Source: Planctomycetota bacterium (GTDB lineage: Bacteria > Planctomycetota > UBA1135 > GCA-002686595). Taken from it: a stretch of 64,000 bases of DNA. Shown piece by piece: positions 38,811-48,597 of this stretch; within the stretch, counting starts at the first letter, position 1, and every line of letters starts with the position of its first letter. The stretch is taken from positions 163,133 to 227,132 of the forward strand of contig JADHOC010000004.1 of assembly GCA_016779205.1 (NCBI GenBank), read 5' to 3'. The notes below the pieces were generated by a model. It was given only the letters and a program-made list of their open reading frames with translations, made no database searches and had not been told where the DNA came from. The position numbers and the translations under genes were made by a program.

Positions 38811-39700
38811 GTTCGACCGACGACCTCCGGGGCGACTGGAACCCGCTCGACCGTTCGGTGGCCGAGGCCATGGACGCGCTCCGGGAGACCGAGGTGGGGG
38901 CGCCGGGTGTGCTGCTCTTCCTCGCCACCGGGCCCGGCGACCTCCCCTCCCGCATGGACGCCTCCGTGGTCCTCCCGCTGCGCGAGGTCCCCGGGGTCCC
39001 GCCGGTCTGGCACGGCGTCACCCTGCGCGCCGGCAACCTGGGTGAGGTCCGCGCCTGGCTGATCGAGGACGACGCCGCGCTGGAGCACGGGGCCGAGCCG
39101 GACTGGACCCGCGCGTTCCCGGTCTGGCTCGCCGAGGCCGCGGGCGCGCGCCTGATGATCCACACCTCCGCCGGCACCGCCCTGGGGGAACCTGGAGGTG
39201 ACCCGGGGGGCTTCGCCGCCGGGGACCTGGTCCGGCTGGCTGACCACCTCAACCTCTCGGGGCGCTCGCCGCTTCGGGGGCTGGGTGAGAGCCGCCTCGG
39301 CCCCCTGTTCCCCGACCAGACCCGCGTCCACGACGAGCGCCTCGCAGAGCTCGCCCGGGACGCCGCTGGGCGCCACGGGGTCGAGCTCAGCGACGGCGTC
39401 GCCGCGTGCACCTCGGGTCCCGCCCTCTGCACCCCCGCCGAGCTCGCGTGGCACCGAACGGCCGGCTGCGACGTCTCCGTCCAACGGCTCGGCGACCCCC
39501 TGATCGCGGCGGCCCACGCCGGGATGGGGAGCCTGGCGCTGGTGGCCATCACGGATGTCGCCGGCGAGCACGACCTCGACGTGGCGACCATCGTCGCCCG
39601 CGCGGAGCAGACCGCCCCGGTCCTCGACCAGCTGGTCCAGGACGTCGCGGCCCAGCTCGGCCCGCTCGCCCGCGAGCGGGCTGCCGAGGTGGAGGCGTGA
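38807..39700 (+). CDS. Purine nucleoside phosphorylase-like protein with altered active site
   Basis: The 297-residue protein follows trimeric PNP over its central and C-terminal parts: HTSAGTALGE, LVRLADHLNLSGRSPL, GPLFPDQTRVHDERL and GPALCTPAELAWHRTAGCD. Residues that define the base site in PNP differ: the Glu of GPxxETxAE is Cys, the VGMSTVPE block reads SVQRLGDP, and the Asn of ITN is Asp (ITD). The N-terminal phosphate loop is not recognisable. A phosphorylase of changed specificity or a non-catalytic nucleoside sensor is possible. It overlaps the kinase stop (ATGA) and the purN start (GTGA). Confidence 0.75.
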
Positions 39701-40281
39701 GCCACCGCCTCGCCGTGCTGGTATCCGGCACCGGACGGCACCTGGAGAACCTGGCCTCGCTCGCGGCCGACCCCGCCGCGGACTTTGACGCAGAGGTCGG
39801 CGTGGTGATCTCCAATCGACCGGGCGTCGGAGCCCTCCACCACGCGGCCCGGTTCGACCTGCGCGCAGAGGTCCTCGAGGGCGCGGAGGGCGAGACGGAC
39901 GAGGAGTACGGCCGGCGGGTCTTCGACGTGATCCGTGACGCCGGGGCAGACACCGTCGTGCTCGCCGGCTTCCTCAAGAAGCTCTGGATCCCCGACGACT
40001 TCGCCGGGCGGGTGATCAACATCCACCCCTCCCTCCTTCCGGCATTCGGGGGCAAGGGCTGCTACGGGATGCGCGTCCACCGCGCCGTCCTCGAGCGGGG
40101 ATGCCAGGTCTCCGGCTGCACCGTGCACCTCGTGGACGAGGTCTACGACAACGGCCCGATCCTCCTCCAGCGCTGGTGTCCCGTGGAGGCCACGGACTCC
40201 GCCTCCGACCTGGCCGCCCGTGTCTTCGACGAGGAGCTCATCGCGCTCCCCGAGGCCCTACGTCGATTCTGGAGCCGCTGA
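39697..40281 (+). CDS. purN: Phosphoribosylglycinamide formyltransferase
   Basis: Folate-dependent transfer of a formyl group to GAR, third step of purine synthesis. The 194 residues include VLVSGTGRHLENL, VISNRPGVGA, VLAGFLKKL, the catalytic INIHPSLLPAFGGKG and HLVDEVYDNGPILLQ, with Asn, His and Asp in place. The GTG start at 39697 overlaps the stop of the PNP-like gene. The 3' end overlaps the convergent mrfB gene by 24 nt. Its presence beside a PNP-like gene gives this operon a purine theme. Confidence 0.93.
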   Translation: MSHRLAVLVSGTGRHLENLASLAADPAADFDAEVGVVISNRPGVGALHHAARFDLRAEVLEGAEGETDEEYGRRVFDVIRDAGADTVVLAGFLKKLWIPDDFAGRVINIHPSLLPAFGGKGCYGMRVHRAVLERGCQVSGCTVHLVDEVYDNGPILLQRWCPVEATDSASDLAARVFDEELIALPEALRRFWSR

Positions 40282-41718
40282 GCCGGCGCGGCGCTTCGCC
40301 AGTCGCCTGGCCCGCTCCCGCAGCCGCTCCTGCTGCTTCGCCGTGAGGCCGAGCCGGACGCCCACCTCCAGCGCGCGTTCGGCGAGCTGGTGCGCGCCCT
40401 CGAGGTCTCCGACCTGGCGCTCGAGGACCATGGACCCGCCGGTGAAGAGCTCGACCGCGTGGCGGTCCTCGGCGCACTCCTCCAGCGCCTCGCGGTAGGC
40501 CGCCCGGGCGAGCTCCGTCCGCCCGGACCGGCGGTGCAGGTGCGCCTCTCGGACCTGGAGGCGGCGGCGCGCCTCCCCCGCGGCGCCGCGGGCGAAGGCC
40601 GCGCCGATCCAGCGGAGCTCCTCCTCCTCGTCGACCGCGGTCTCCGCCAGCGCCACGGCGCGCTGGCACCCGGAGCCCGCGAGCGGCGCCCCGTCCGCCC
40701 GCTCCTCCAGCTCTGCACGGCCCAGGAAGGCGGCCAGCGCCGCGAGCGAGAGGACGTCGTGGTGGTTGTGCTCGAAGACCCCCTCCAGCCGATGGGGTCG
40801 CCCCGCCAGAAAGTCGAACCAGGCCGCCGGGGCCAGGCTCCCGGGCAGGTCGTCGGTACGGTGGAAGTCGAGGAGCTCTCGCTCCATGGTCTGCAGCCGG
40901 CCATCGGGCAGGGTCCCCTGGGTCAGCCGGCGGAAGGGGTGGTACAGGTCGAGGTGAGCGAGCCCGGCGAAGGGCGGCTCGATCCCGGCGATCCGCATCT
41001 TGTCCTCCAGCCGGTGGCGGTCGAAGGACTTGCCGAAGAAGGAGACCATGCCGGGCGCGGCAGCGAGCCGCTCGGCCACGGCGGCGAGCATGGCTCGCTC
41101 CTCGCCCGGCTCCCGCAGGAAGCCCTGCCAGCTCACGAACTCGGCCCCCTCGAACCAGCCCAGCCCCACCATGTAGACGTAGACCCCGGCTCCCCCCGAG
41201 AGGCCGCTGGTCTCGGTGTCCAGGTAGACCGCCTCGCGCAGGGGCATGGCGCCGAGGCCCTCGTCCCGGGCGAGACGGGCGATCGTCGCAGGGGCCGCGG
41301 CGTCCACCTCCCCAAGGCTCCATGAGCCGTGCTGCCAGGAGGCCACGTCGACCCGCGTCTCTCGCGCCGCGAACGTCCCCTCGGCGCGCCGGTGCTCCAC
41401 CAGCCCCTCAGGGGGGGCGGGCGAGGCCTCGCGCAGGCCGTCGACGCCTCCGACCTCCCGTCCACCCGGCGCTCCGGCCCGCGGCAGGGGGCGGGCCCCG
41501 CCGCCACCGAGGCGCGCCTTCAGGCTCGCGGGGATCCCACGGTCGCCGGTGGCTGGGCTCGCAGGACCGCCGGGGACGGCCTCTCCCCGATCAGCCCCTC
41601 CCCGGTGAGGCTCGTCGGCCGCCGGCCCGCCAGTGGTCGACGCGCGAAGGCGATCGCCCTCCCGTCGAAGCCGCGCCAGCTTGGATCGAAACCCGTCTTG
41701 CATCCCCCCGCCTTGCAT
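40258..41718 (-). CDS. mrfB: MrfB-like (YprB) DEDD exonuclease
   Basis: The 486-residue protein has a disordered, Gly/Pro-rich N-terminal 150 residues, then an RNase H-like exonuclease domain of the YprB family. Asp167 and Glu169 lie in YLDTETSGL, a third acidic site in FDRHRLEDK, and the last Asp in FEHNHHDVLSL. The C-terminal 130 residues are helical and TPR-like. In Bacillus subtilis, MrfB (YprB) is the exonuclease that works with helicase MrfA in excision repair of mitomycin C adducts. The mrfA gene is directly upstream, 23 nt away. The start is ATG at 41718; a second ATG at 41703 lies behind a G-run. Confidence 0.88.
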   Translation of the reverse strand: MQGGGMQDGFRSKLARLRREGDRLRASTTGGPAADEPHRGGADRGEAVPGGPASPATGDRGIPASLKARLGGGGARPLPRAGAPGGREVGGVDGLREASPAPPEGLVEHRRAEGTFAARETRVDVASWQHGSWSLGEVDAAAPATIARLARDEGLGAMPLREAVYLDTETSGLSGGAGVYVYMVGLGWFEGAEFVSWQGFLREPGEERAMLAAVAERLAAAPGMVSFFGKSFDRHRLEDKMRIAGIEPPFAGLAHLDLYHPFRRLTQGTLPDGRLQTMERELLDFHRTDDLPGSLAPAAWFDFLAGRPHRLEGVFEHNHHDVLSLAALAAFLGRAELEERADGAPLAGSGCQRAVALAETAVDEEEELRWIGAAFARGAAGEARRRLQVREAHLHRRSGRTELARAAYREALEECAEDRHAVELFTGGSMVLERQVGDLEGAHQLAERALEVGVRLGLTAKQQERLRERARRLAKRRAGSAAPEST

Positions 41719-41741
41719 CTCTACCTGCTCTGAGCCCTGGC

Positions 41742-44321
41742 TCAGAGCCCCTCCGTGGCCGCGCCGCGGGGCAGGGGTCCGAAGTCAGCGGGCTCCTCCT
41801 CGTCCGGCGCCTCGAGGTCCGCGACGTCCGCCTCCACGGGGATCGCTCCCCCGGCGAGGTGGATCAGGAGTCGCTCCACGGTCTCCTTGCCCAGGGGGCC
41901 CACCTCGGCCGTTGGCCCCACGCAGGCAGGGCAGCCCGCGGGGCACGAGCACCGCGTGACCACATCGAGGGCGGCGGCGAGGAGGTCCCGGTGGGCGTTG
42001 AAGAGCAGCTCTCCGAGCCCCACGCCCCCCTGGACCTTGTCGTACAGGAAGAGGGTCGGCCGTCCGAAGTGGGGCGACTTCACGTGACTGGAGAGCCCGA
42101 GGTCGGAGGGCTGGCAACGGATGTGGAGGGGCGCCACCCGGCGCAACAGGTCCCCCAGCGCCCGCCACGCCGCGCCCCGGTTCCCGCCGGCGAGCCCCAG
42201 CTCGTCCGCGGTGTGCTCCGAGAGGGTCAGGACGAAGGCCTCGGTGTCCAGCTCCTCCGGCGGCAGGTGGATGTCGCCGGCGCCGACGTTCTCGCGGGTG
42301 TAGAAGCGGATCTTCTTGTAGAGCGTGGCGACCGTGGTGACGTGGACCTCACCGCGCCACCCGGAGTAGTCCTCGCCCTCGCGGGGCCCCTCCGGGGGAA
42401 CAGAGGATTCCACCCGGGCCACCGCGCGATCGCGGCGCGCCCGCTCCTCCAGGCGCAGGACGCGCACCTCGGTGTCCGTCTGCGCGTCCGTGTAGTAGTC
42501 CGACTCCACCTCCGTCACGTAGGCGCGTCGGTTCTTGTAGTCGAAGCGCTCCACCCGCCAGGTGACCCCCTGCACCTGATAGATGGCGCCCTCATGCACC
42601 GTGGTGATCGACGACTCCCGGTCGGTCTCGCCGATGGCACGCTCGGTCCCCTGCTCGAGGATCAGCACGTTGTCGATGTCGCCGCCCGCCAGGGAGACGT
42701 CCTGGGCCGGATAGGCGTCGGCCATCCAGAACCAGGTGTCCCCGCGACGGTGGAGGAAGCCCGACTCATCGGCGAGGTAGTCCAGGATCTCCGGGACGTG
42801 GGGCGCCTGCCCGAACTCCGGCTCCCCCTCGAGCACCTCGGGCCCTCCCTCTTCCGCCGGCTCGCTGGCCGCCCGGAAGGGGAGCTCGAAGGCGCCGCAC
42901 TTCACGTGCTCGCTGAGCAGCACGAGGTTGTCGGGGTCCACCCCGAGGCGCTCGCGCGGGGCCTCGAAGAGGAACTCGGGGTGATGGACGAGGAACTGAT
43001 CCACCGGCTCGCTGCGGGCGATCTGGACCACGAGGCTCGCGTTGCCGCGACGGCCGACCCGCCCCGCCCGCTGCCAGAAGCTCGCCTGGCTGCCGGGGTA
43101 GCCCACCAGGACCGCCACGTCGAGGGCGCCGATGTCCACGCCGAGCTCGAGGGCGTTGGTGGACACCACCACCTTGATCTTCCCCTCCTTCAGCCCCGAC
43201 TCGATCTCGCGGCGCATGTCCGGGAGGTACCCACCCCGGTAGCCTCGGATCTCGCTGGGCTTCAGCCCCAGCTGCTTGGCGCTCTCCTTCAGGTAGCGCG
43301 TCAACACCTCGACCGCCGTCCGGCGCCCGCAGAAGAAGATGGTCTGGTGGCCGGGCCCCACGACCTCGCGCGCCAGCTCCCGCGCCTCCTCGAGGGCGTT
43401 CGCCCGCAGCCCCGCGACGGGGTTGACCACCGGGGGCTCGTAGACCCCGAAGATGCGCTTGCCCGCGGGGGACGCGTCCTCGTCCACCACCGTCACGGGG
43501 CGGCCGAACAGGCGCTCGGCGTGCCCCCGGGGGTCCGCCACGGTGGCCGACGAGGCCAGGAACTTCGGATCCGCACCGTAGTGCCGTGCGATGCGCAGCA
43601 GCCGCCGGAGCACGTTCGCGACGCTCGACCCGAAGACCCCCGAGAGGGTGTGGACCTCGTCCACGACGACGTACTTCAGGTCCCGGAACAGCTCCGCCCA
43701 CTTGGCGTGGTTGGGCAGGATGCCCTGGTGGAGCATGTAGGGGTTGGTGAGGACCATGTGGCCCCGATCCCTGAGGGTGCGCCGGACGCTCGGCGGCGTA
43801 TCGCCGTCGTAGGTGAACGCGTGCCAGTCCCGGGCTCCGGTGCTCTCCCCGTGTCGCGCGACGAACTCCTCCACCAGGCCCGTCAGCCCGACGGTCTGAT
43901 CCTGGGAGAGCGCCTTGGTCGGATAGAGGAACAGCGCCCGCGCCGCGCCGCCGGACTCCAGCAGTGACTGCAGCACGGGCGCCGTGTAGCAGACGGTCTT
44001 GCCGCTCGCCGTCGGCGTCGCGACCAGCACATCCTCGCCTCGCAGCGCCGCCTCGATGGCGGCCGCCTGGTGAGCGTAGGGCTCCTGGACCCCCCGGGCC
44101 TGGAAGACCTCCACGAGCCGCTCGTCCAGGGACTCCGGCCAGGGCGAGGTGCGCCCCGGCCGCGCCGCAGCCTCGCGCCAGTGGACGATCCGTCCCTTCC
44201 AGGGCGGCTCCGTCCCCAGCCGCCTCGCGATGGCCTCAACGCCCTGGGCGCGACGTGCCCGACGCTCCCCGCCGGCCCGCGCGGACGCGGCCCCCTCCCT
44301 CTCGTGACTGCTCCCCATCAT
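41742..44321 (-). CDS. mrfA: MrfA-like (YprA/Hrq1) DEAD/DEAH-box helicase
   Basis: Superfamily 2 helicase of 859 residues. It has Walker A ATPTASGKT, VVVDEVHTLSG (DEVH box), SSATVADP (motif III), LELGVDIG (IV-V) and QRAGRVGRRG (VI). A C-terminal MrfA Zn-binding domain carries the four-Cys cluster CSCPAGCPAC (RecQ-like Hrq1/YprA type). In B. subtilis it forms a mitomycin-C-specific excision-repair pair with MrfB, whose homologue follows. A promoter-like TTCCCA-N17-TACCAT precedes the ATG. Confidence 0.92.
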   Translation of the reverse strand: MMGSSHEREGAASARAGGERRARRAQGVEAIARRLGTEPPWKGRIVHWREAAARPGRTSPWPESLDERLVEVFQARGVQEPYAHQAAAIEAALRGEDVLVATPTASGKTVCYTAPVLQSLLESGGAARALFLYPTKALSQDQTVGLTGLVEEFVARHGESTGARDWHAFTYDGDTPPSVRRTLRDRGHMVLTNPYMLHQGILPNHAKWAELFRDLKYVVVDEVHTLSGVFGSSVANVLRRLLRIARHYGADPKFLASSATVADPRGHAERLFGRPVTVVDEDASPAGKRIFGVYEPPVVNPVAGLRANALEEARELAREVVGPGHQTIFFCGRRTAVEVLTRYLKESAKQLGLKPSEIRGYRGGYLPDMRREIESGLKEGKIKVVVSTNALELGVDIGALDVAVLVGYPGSQASFWQRAGRVGRRGNASLVVQIARSEPVDQFLVHHPEFLFEAPRERLGVDPDNLVLLSEHVKCGAFELPFRAASEPAEEGGPEVLEGEPEFGQAPHVPEILDYLADESGFLHRRGDTWFWMADAYPAQDVSLAGGDIDNVLILEQGTERAIGETDRESSITTVHEGAIYQVQGVTWRVERFDYKNRRAYVTEVESDYYTDAQTDTEVRVLRLEERARRDRAVARVESSVPPEGPREGEDYSGWRGEVHVTTVATLYKKIRFYTRENVGAGDIHLPPEELDTEAFVLTLSEHTADELGLAGGNRGAAWRALGDLLRRVAPLHIRCQPSDLGLSSHVKSPHFGRPTLFLYDKVQGGVGLGELLFNAHRDLLAAALDVVTRCSCPAGCPACVGPTAEVGPLGKETVERLLIHLAGGAIPVEADVADLEAPDEEEPADFGPLPRGAATEGL

Positions 44322-44330
44322 GTTAGGGGA

Positions 44331-44359
44331 ATGGTAGGGTCGCGCCGCCCGCCTGGGAA
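44331..44359 (-). promoter_or_regulatory. Promoter-like site of mrfA-mrfB, near-leaderless
   Basis: On the minus strand TTCCCA (44354-44359), 17 nt, then TACCAT (44331-44336). The ATG at 44321 lies 9 nt after the -10. Both hexamers match consensus at 4 of 6 positions. Confidence 0.4.
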
Positions 44360-44408
44360 CCCCCGGGCCCGGAACCCGCCGGAAGGCCCCCCGGGCCGCC
44401 CCGCCTGC

Positions 44409-46199
44409 TCAGCGCTCGGGGCGATCCGGCTTGCGATCCACGATCGCCTGGAGGTCCGAGAGCAGCTCCTGTCGGGCGAGGACCGCCCTCAGCGCCCCCA
44501 CCTGGACCTGGGCCTCGCCGCTCGGCGTGCGGCCGAAGCGCGCCTCCCGCACCTTCCCCTCGCCGTCGATGAATCGAACCTCGACGGCGCCCTCGAGCCC
44601 CTCACGTTCGCCCTCGGCCACGTGGCGGTCGGCCCTGAGGAAGAGGAGGTGATCGAGCACCAGGTCGAGCTCCCTGGCCGGGACCTTCGTGCCCTTGGGG
44701 CGCCAGTCGAACGCGTCGGCGCGGATCCACTCCCGGGAGCGGCCCGCCTGCTGGATCCGGAGCTCCCGCAAGCGGGCATTGGAGAGCGTCCACAGCTCGC
44801 GGTCCAGGAGGTCCTCGAAGGACGTCTCCATCACGGGAGCGAAGGACGAATCCAGGGACCCGACGATCTTGTCCCCATCCCGCAGGAGCGGCAGCAGCTC
44901 GGTCCCCTCCGCGTTGCGCGTCGCCTCGGCGATGGCTCCACCCTGGATGAGGCCCTCGTCGGTCTCGACCCAGACGCCCCGATCGCGGGAGCCGACGGGG
45001 AAGAACTCGGCGCCGTCCGTGTCGAGGAAGTACTGGACCACCGGCGCGGACTCCAGCGTCGAGAGCAGGTCTTCGATCCGGCGCCGATCCCCCGGGAGGT
45101 CCGCGGAGTAATCAGCGATGCCCGGGGTTCGCCGCGCGACGACCCAGCCGTCCTGCTCCGGTCGAATGCGGATCGAGCGCTCCCCTCTTCCGATGAGGAT
45201 CTCCTTCAGGCGCTCTCGATTGAAGCGCACGAAGTTCCCCTCGAGGAAGCTGGTGACCGGCTCCCGCAGGCGCAGCACGTCCTCGGGATCCAGCTCGAAG
45301 ATGGTCGTCCCGTCCCCGCGCCTGCAGTAGACGCGCGCGTCCTTGGAGGCGACCTGGATGGTCTGAACGGCGCCGCTCAGCGACGTGGCGCTGAGGGACA
45401 TCCACGGGACGTCGAGCCCGAAGCGCGCGAGGTCCACCTGGGAGCGGTCGCTCACGATGCGCTTGGCGTCGAGGCGGTTGAGGAAGCGGGTCCACAGGGT
45501 GAACAGGGCGGGGTCGCCCAGGGCCTTGGAGGGGACCTCGATCCGCCAGCCCGCCCCCTCGCGGTACGCCCTCATCCCGAGGTTCTGCTGCTCCCCCTGG
45601 TCGTACCAGCCCCCGACCCGCTCCAGAGCGATGACCTCGTCGGCGCGGAGCGCGAAGACCCGCTTGGAGCGGAAGTCGCTCAGGTTGAGCGTGAAAGGCG
45701 TCTCGAAGTTGCGGAGCGTCCGGAAGATCTGGCCGTCTCGGCGGACGTAGACCCGCGCGCCGTCGAGGTCCACCGCCCCGAGCTCCACCCGGGTTCGCCG
45801 GGGCTCACCGCCCTCGATCTTCTCCTCCACCTCGATGAACCCCTCGGGGGGCTCGAAGGAGCGGATGGCGTCCTCGGCCAGGGCGTCCGGGACCGCCACC
45901 ACCCGGTTCCGGAGGATGACCTGGACGATCTCGAGCACCTGGTTCTGCTCCGCCGGCCACGCGATGGGGTCGGTGATGAACCACTGCCCCGCCACGTCGC
46001 GCTCGAAGCGCATGTGCTTCGAACCCTTGATGTCCTCGAGCCGGATCGCCGCGAGGCGGCTCCGGTCCACGCCCGGGAAGAGCGCCTCGGAGAGGCCGTC
46101 CGCGGGGATGGTCTTCGCCTCACGCTCGGTCTGGAGATAGGCGACGGTGCCGAGCGCGAGCACGCAGACGAGGAGGATCAGGGTGGTCAGGCGGTTCAT
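44409..46199 (-). CDS. DUF4340 membrane-anchored protein of Gld-type ABC system
   Basis: The 596-residue protein begins with one TM/signal-anchor segment (LTTLILLVCVLALGTVAYL), then a long periplasmic region with two or more repeats of DUF4340 type. Segments such as FLEGNFVRFNRERLKEIL and WYDQGEQQNLGMRAYREG suggest beta-rich repeats. DUF4340 proteins typically follow GldG-like genes in exporters of unknown substrate. The ATG overlaps the GldG stop by 4 nt. Its stop lies 88 nt from mrfA, on the same strand. Confidence 0.82.
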   Translation of the reverse strand: MNRLTTLILLVCVLALGTVAYLQTEREAKTIPADGLSEALFPGVDRSRLAAIRLEDIKGSKHMRFERDVAGQWFITDPIAWPAEQNQVLEIVQVILRNRVVAVPDALAEDAIRSFEPPEGFIEVEEKIEGGEPRRTRVELGAVDLDGARVYVRRDGQIFRTLRNFETPFTLNLSDFRSKRVFALRADEVIALERVGGWYDQGEQQNLGMRAYREGAGWRIEVPSKALGDPALFTLWTRFLNRLDAKRIVSDRSQVDLARFGLDVPWMSLSATSLSGAVQTIQVASKDARVYCRRGDGTTIFELDPEDVLRLREPVTSFLEGNFVRFNRERLKEILIGRGERSIRIRPEQDGWVVARRTPGIADYSADLPGDRRRIEDLLSTLESAPVVQYFLDTDGAEFFPVGSRDRGVWVETDEGLIQGGAIAEATRNAEGTELLPLLRDGDKIVGSLDSSFAPVMETSFEDLLDRELWTLSNARLRELRIQQAGRSREWIRADAFDWRPKGTKVPARELDLVLDHLLFLRADRHVAEGEREGLEGAVEVRFIDGEGKVREARFGRTPSGEAQVQVGALRAVLARQELLSDLQAIVDRKPDRPER

Positions 46200-47812
46200 C
46201 TCGCGCCCACCTCGGGGCTGGAGCTCTTGGTGGGCGTCCGGCGGCTGCCGCCCGCGCGGCGCAGCCAGACGAGCACGCCGGCGAGGAGCGCGGCCAACGG
46301 GAGCAGGTACTGCGCCACCCTCATGACCCACACCACCGCGCGCGGCCGGTCCATCGGGAGGAAGCGGAAGTCCGGGGCTCGCTGGGGCACCGTGATGCGG
46401 TGCTCTCGATCGAGCAGCCAGTTGAAGGCCGCGCGCAGGACGTCGGCGGAGCGGAACCCGGGATTCTGGAGCGCCGCGTTGGTGAACATCGCCTCGGACC
46501 CCAGGGCCACGATCCGGATCTCCGGCACGGCCTCCAGACCCTTCGGGCCCTCCTGCTCCACCATCGGCGGCCGCTGGACCGTGGCCGCGAGGGGGAACGA
46601 GCGGAAGGTGCCGTCCAGCTGCGCGTCATAGCGGCGGTCGCACGGCGGCGCATCCAGCCACGACTCGGGCGAGGAACGGAAGAGGGTCTGGGAGACCCCG
46701 TCCGGCGGCTGGACCCCGACCTTGACCCGGTGGGTGATCGGGACGGAGAACGACGCGCCCGTCCCGCGCATGGCGCCGAGCATCGGGTGCAGCCCCATCA
46801 GGTCTCCCGTCACCACGTGCACCTCGCACTCCTGCTGCCCCTGGACCACGAGCCCGGTGCGGCGGTCGAGCAGCGGGCGCATCACCCGCCCCTCGCTCAC
46901 CTCGAGGTCGAAGTGCCGCAGGAGGTCCGGCACATCGCTCTTGCGCAGCAGCTCCGGGACGGTCTCGGGCGCCACCAGGAGGCGGCCTCCGCGCTCCACG
47001 TACTCCACCACCTCGGCGTACATGTCCTCGGGCCACGCCACCTGGGGGCCCACGACCGCGACGGCGTCGCAGTTCTCGGGCAGGCGACCGTCATCGAGGA
47101 AGTTCCAGCGGTGGACCCGGATCCCGTCCCCCTCCAGCTCCTCAGCCAGCATCCCGAGGCCGGAGTTGTCGGCGCTCTCGAGCGCGTCCAGCTCGCCGAA
47201 GCCGTAGGTGAAGTAGACGTGCCGCTCCGCCCCCTGGGTCACGTCCAGGATGGCCCCGATGATGGCCCGCTCCGCGTCGTACTGGTCGATGCTGGGCGGG
47301 ATGTAGGACTCGGGCACGGGGTTGCCGATGTCGAAGGTCGCCAGGTCACCGGAGAGCGCCAGGAATTCACGCCGGTCGCCGTTCGAGATGACGAGCCCGT
47401 TCTCGTAGCCGCGCAGCCGCAGCTCCTGCTGCCGGAGGGTCCAGGCCTCCTGGTCGCTGGTGTCCACCGCCTGGATCGCGACGCGGCCATTGGCCGCCTC
47501 CTCCATCAGCAAGAGGAGCTTGTCCGTTCGGACCAGCACCTCCTGGCCGAGCGCCGTCAGCGGCGCGTTCATGGGCCGATAGAGGATGTCGACCTGGATG
47601 TCCGACTCCAGCCGCTCGAGCACCCCGAGGCTGGCGGTGGAGAGCGTGTTGCTCTCCGCGTTGGTCATGTCCACGCGCTGGCGGATCCCCGGACGGGCCG
47701 CGAGCCAGTTCACGAGCAGCACCGCCACCAGGGCGAGCGCCGCCGTGAGCAGCACCTGCGCGCCGATCCCGAACCTCGAGAGCCACCCCACGTTGCTCCG
47801 CGGCCCGCTCAT
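46196..47812 (-). CDS. GldG-like ABC auxiliary component
   Basis: The 538-residue protein has one TM segment near the N-terminus (VLLTAALALVAVLLVNWLAA). A large periplasmic domain of the GldG/ABC_transp_aux family follows (MTNAESNTLSTASLGVLERL; VYFTYGFGELD; VVGPQVAWPEDMYAEVVEYV). A final TM segment is near residue 505 (VAQYLLPLAALLAGVLVWL). It is the extracytoplasmic partner of the permease just upstream. The ATG overlaps the permease stop by 4 nt. In Bacteroidetes GldAFG serves gliding; elsewhere the substrate is unknown, and no gliding genes are present here. Confidence 0.88.
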   Translation of the reverse strand: MSGPRSNVGWLSRFGIGAQVLLTAALALVAVLLVNWLAARPGIRQRVDMTNAESNTLSTASLGVLERLESDIQVDILYRPMNAPLTALGQEVLVRTDKLLLLMEEAANGRVAIQAVDTSDQEAWTLRQQELRLRGYENGLVISNGDRREFLALSGDLATFDIGNPVPESYIPPSIDQYDAERAIIGAILDVTQGAERHVYFTYGFGELDALESADNSGLGMLAEELEGDGIRVHRWNFLDDGRLPENCDAVAVVGPQVAWPEDMYAEVVEYVERGGRLLVAPETVPELLRKSDVPDLLRHFDLEVSEGRVMRPLLDRRTGLVVQGQQECEVHVVTGDLMGLHPMLGAMRGTGASFSVPITHRVKVGVQPPDGVSQTLFRSSPESWLDAPPCDRRYDAQLDGTFRSFPLAATVQRPPMVEQEGPKGLEAVPEIRIVALGSEAMFTNAALQNPGFRSADVLRAAFNWLLDREHRITVPQRAPDFRFLPMDRPRAVVWVMRVAQYLLPLAALLAGVLVWLRRAGGSRRTPTKSSSPEVGAR

Positions 47813-48597
47813 CCTCGCCACCTCCGCGCCTCGATGGAGCGGGCCGTGAGGAAGAGGAAGAAGCTCGTCCAGGTGAGGAAGAAGATGACCTCGGCGCTGT
47901 CGAGGATGCCCAGCTGGAATGAGCGGCTGAAGTGGCGCAGGGCGTCCATGCTCGCCACGACCCCGGCCATGCGCTCGATCAGCGCCGCCTGCTCCTCGGC
48001 GCTGGAGGTCAGTAGCGGCACCAGGTAGTCCATCAGCCGCGCCGCGAGGAACGGGATCGCCATCCACATGAGGCAAGCCACCATGCTCAGGAACGCGGCG
48101 AGCAGCGGCGTCGACGTCGACGTCGCCGCCAACATGCCGATGGAGACGAACAGGCCCGAGACCAGAATGGTGCCGAACCAGGTCCCCAGCACCGCCGGCC
48201 AGTCCGGCGGGCCACCCGCGAGGTCCAGGGAAACGGCGTAGACCAGGGAGGAAGACCAGATCACCGCGAGGAAGCCGGTGGCGGCGAGGAACTTGCCCAC
48301 GACCACCGCCGCGTCGCTGACCGGCGCGGTCAGCAGGTACTCGAGCGTCCCGCTGCGTGACTCCTCGGCCACGAGCCGCATGGAGAGCAGCGCGGGGAGG
48401 AAGATCATCCAAAGCCAGAAGCTGGCCCCGGTCATGGCCCCGTTGAGGGAGACCGTGACGTTGTACTGGGTGTCGTAGAGGATCGACGCGAAGAGCAGCC
48501 CGTTGATGAAGAGCACCACCAGGAGCACGATCCAGGTGAACGGCGCCATGAAGAGGCCGCTCAGCTCTCGACGGGCCACGACGAACGCACCGATCAC
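47809..48597 (-). CDS. GldF-like ABC-2 permease
   Basis: The 262-residue membrane protein has six hydrophobic segments in the ABC-2 permease arrangement: ELSGLFMAPFTWIVLLVVL at the start, FLPALLSMRLVAEESRSGTLEYLLTAP after TM2 (the classic ABC-2 cytoplasmic loop), and TSTSTPLLAAFLSMVACLMW. The GTG start overlaps the ATPase stop by 4 nt. It forms the transmembrane channel of the exporter with the ATPase and GldG-like protein. Confidence 0.92.
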   Translation of the reverse strand: MIGAFVVARRELSGLFMAPFTWIVLLVVLFINGLLFASILYDTQYNVTVSLNGAMTGASFWLWMIFLPALLSMRLVAEESRSGTLEYLLTAPVSDAAVVVGKFLAATGFLAVIWSSSLVYAVSLDLAGGPPDWPAVLGTWFGTILVSGLFVSIGMLAATSTSTPLLAAFLSMVACLMWMAIPFLAARLMDYLVPLLTSSAEEQAALIERMAGVVASMDALRHFSRSFQLGILDSAEVIFFLTWTSFFLFLTARSIEARRWRG

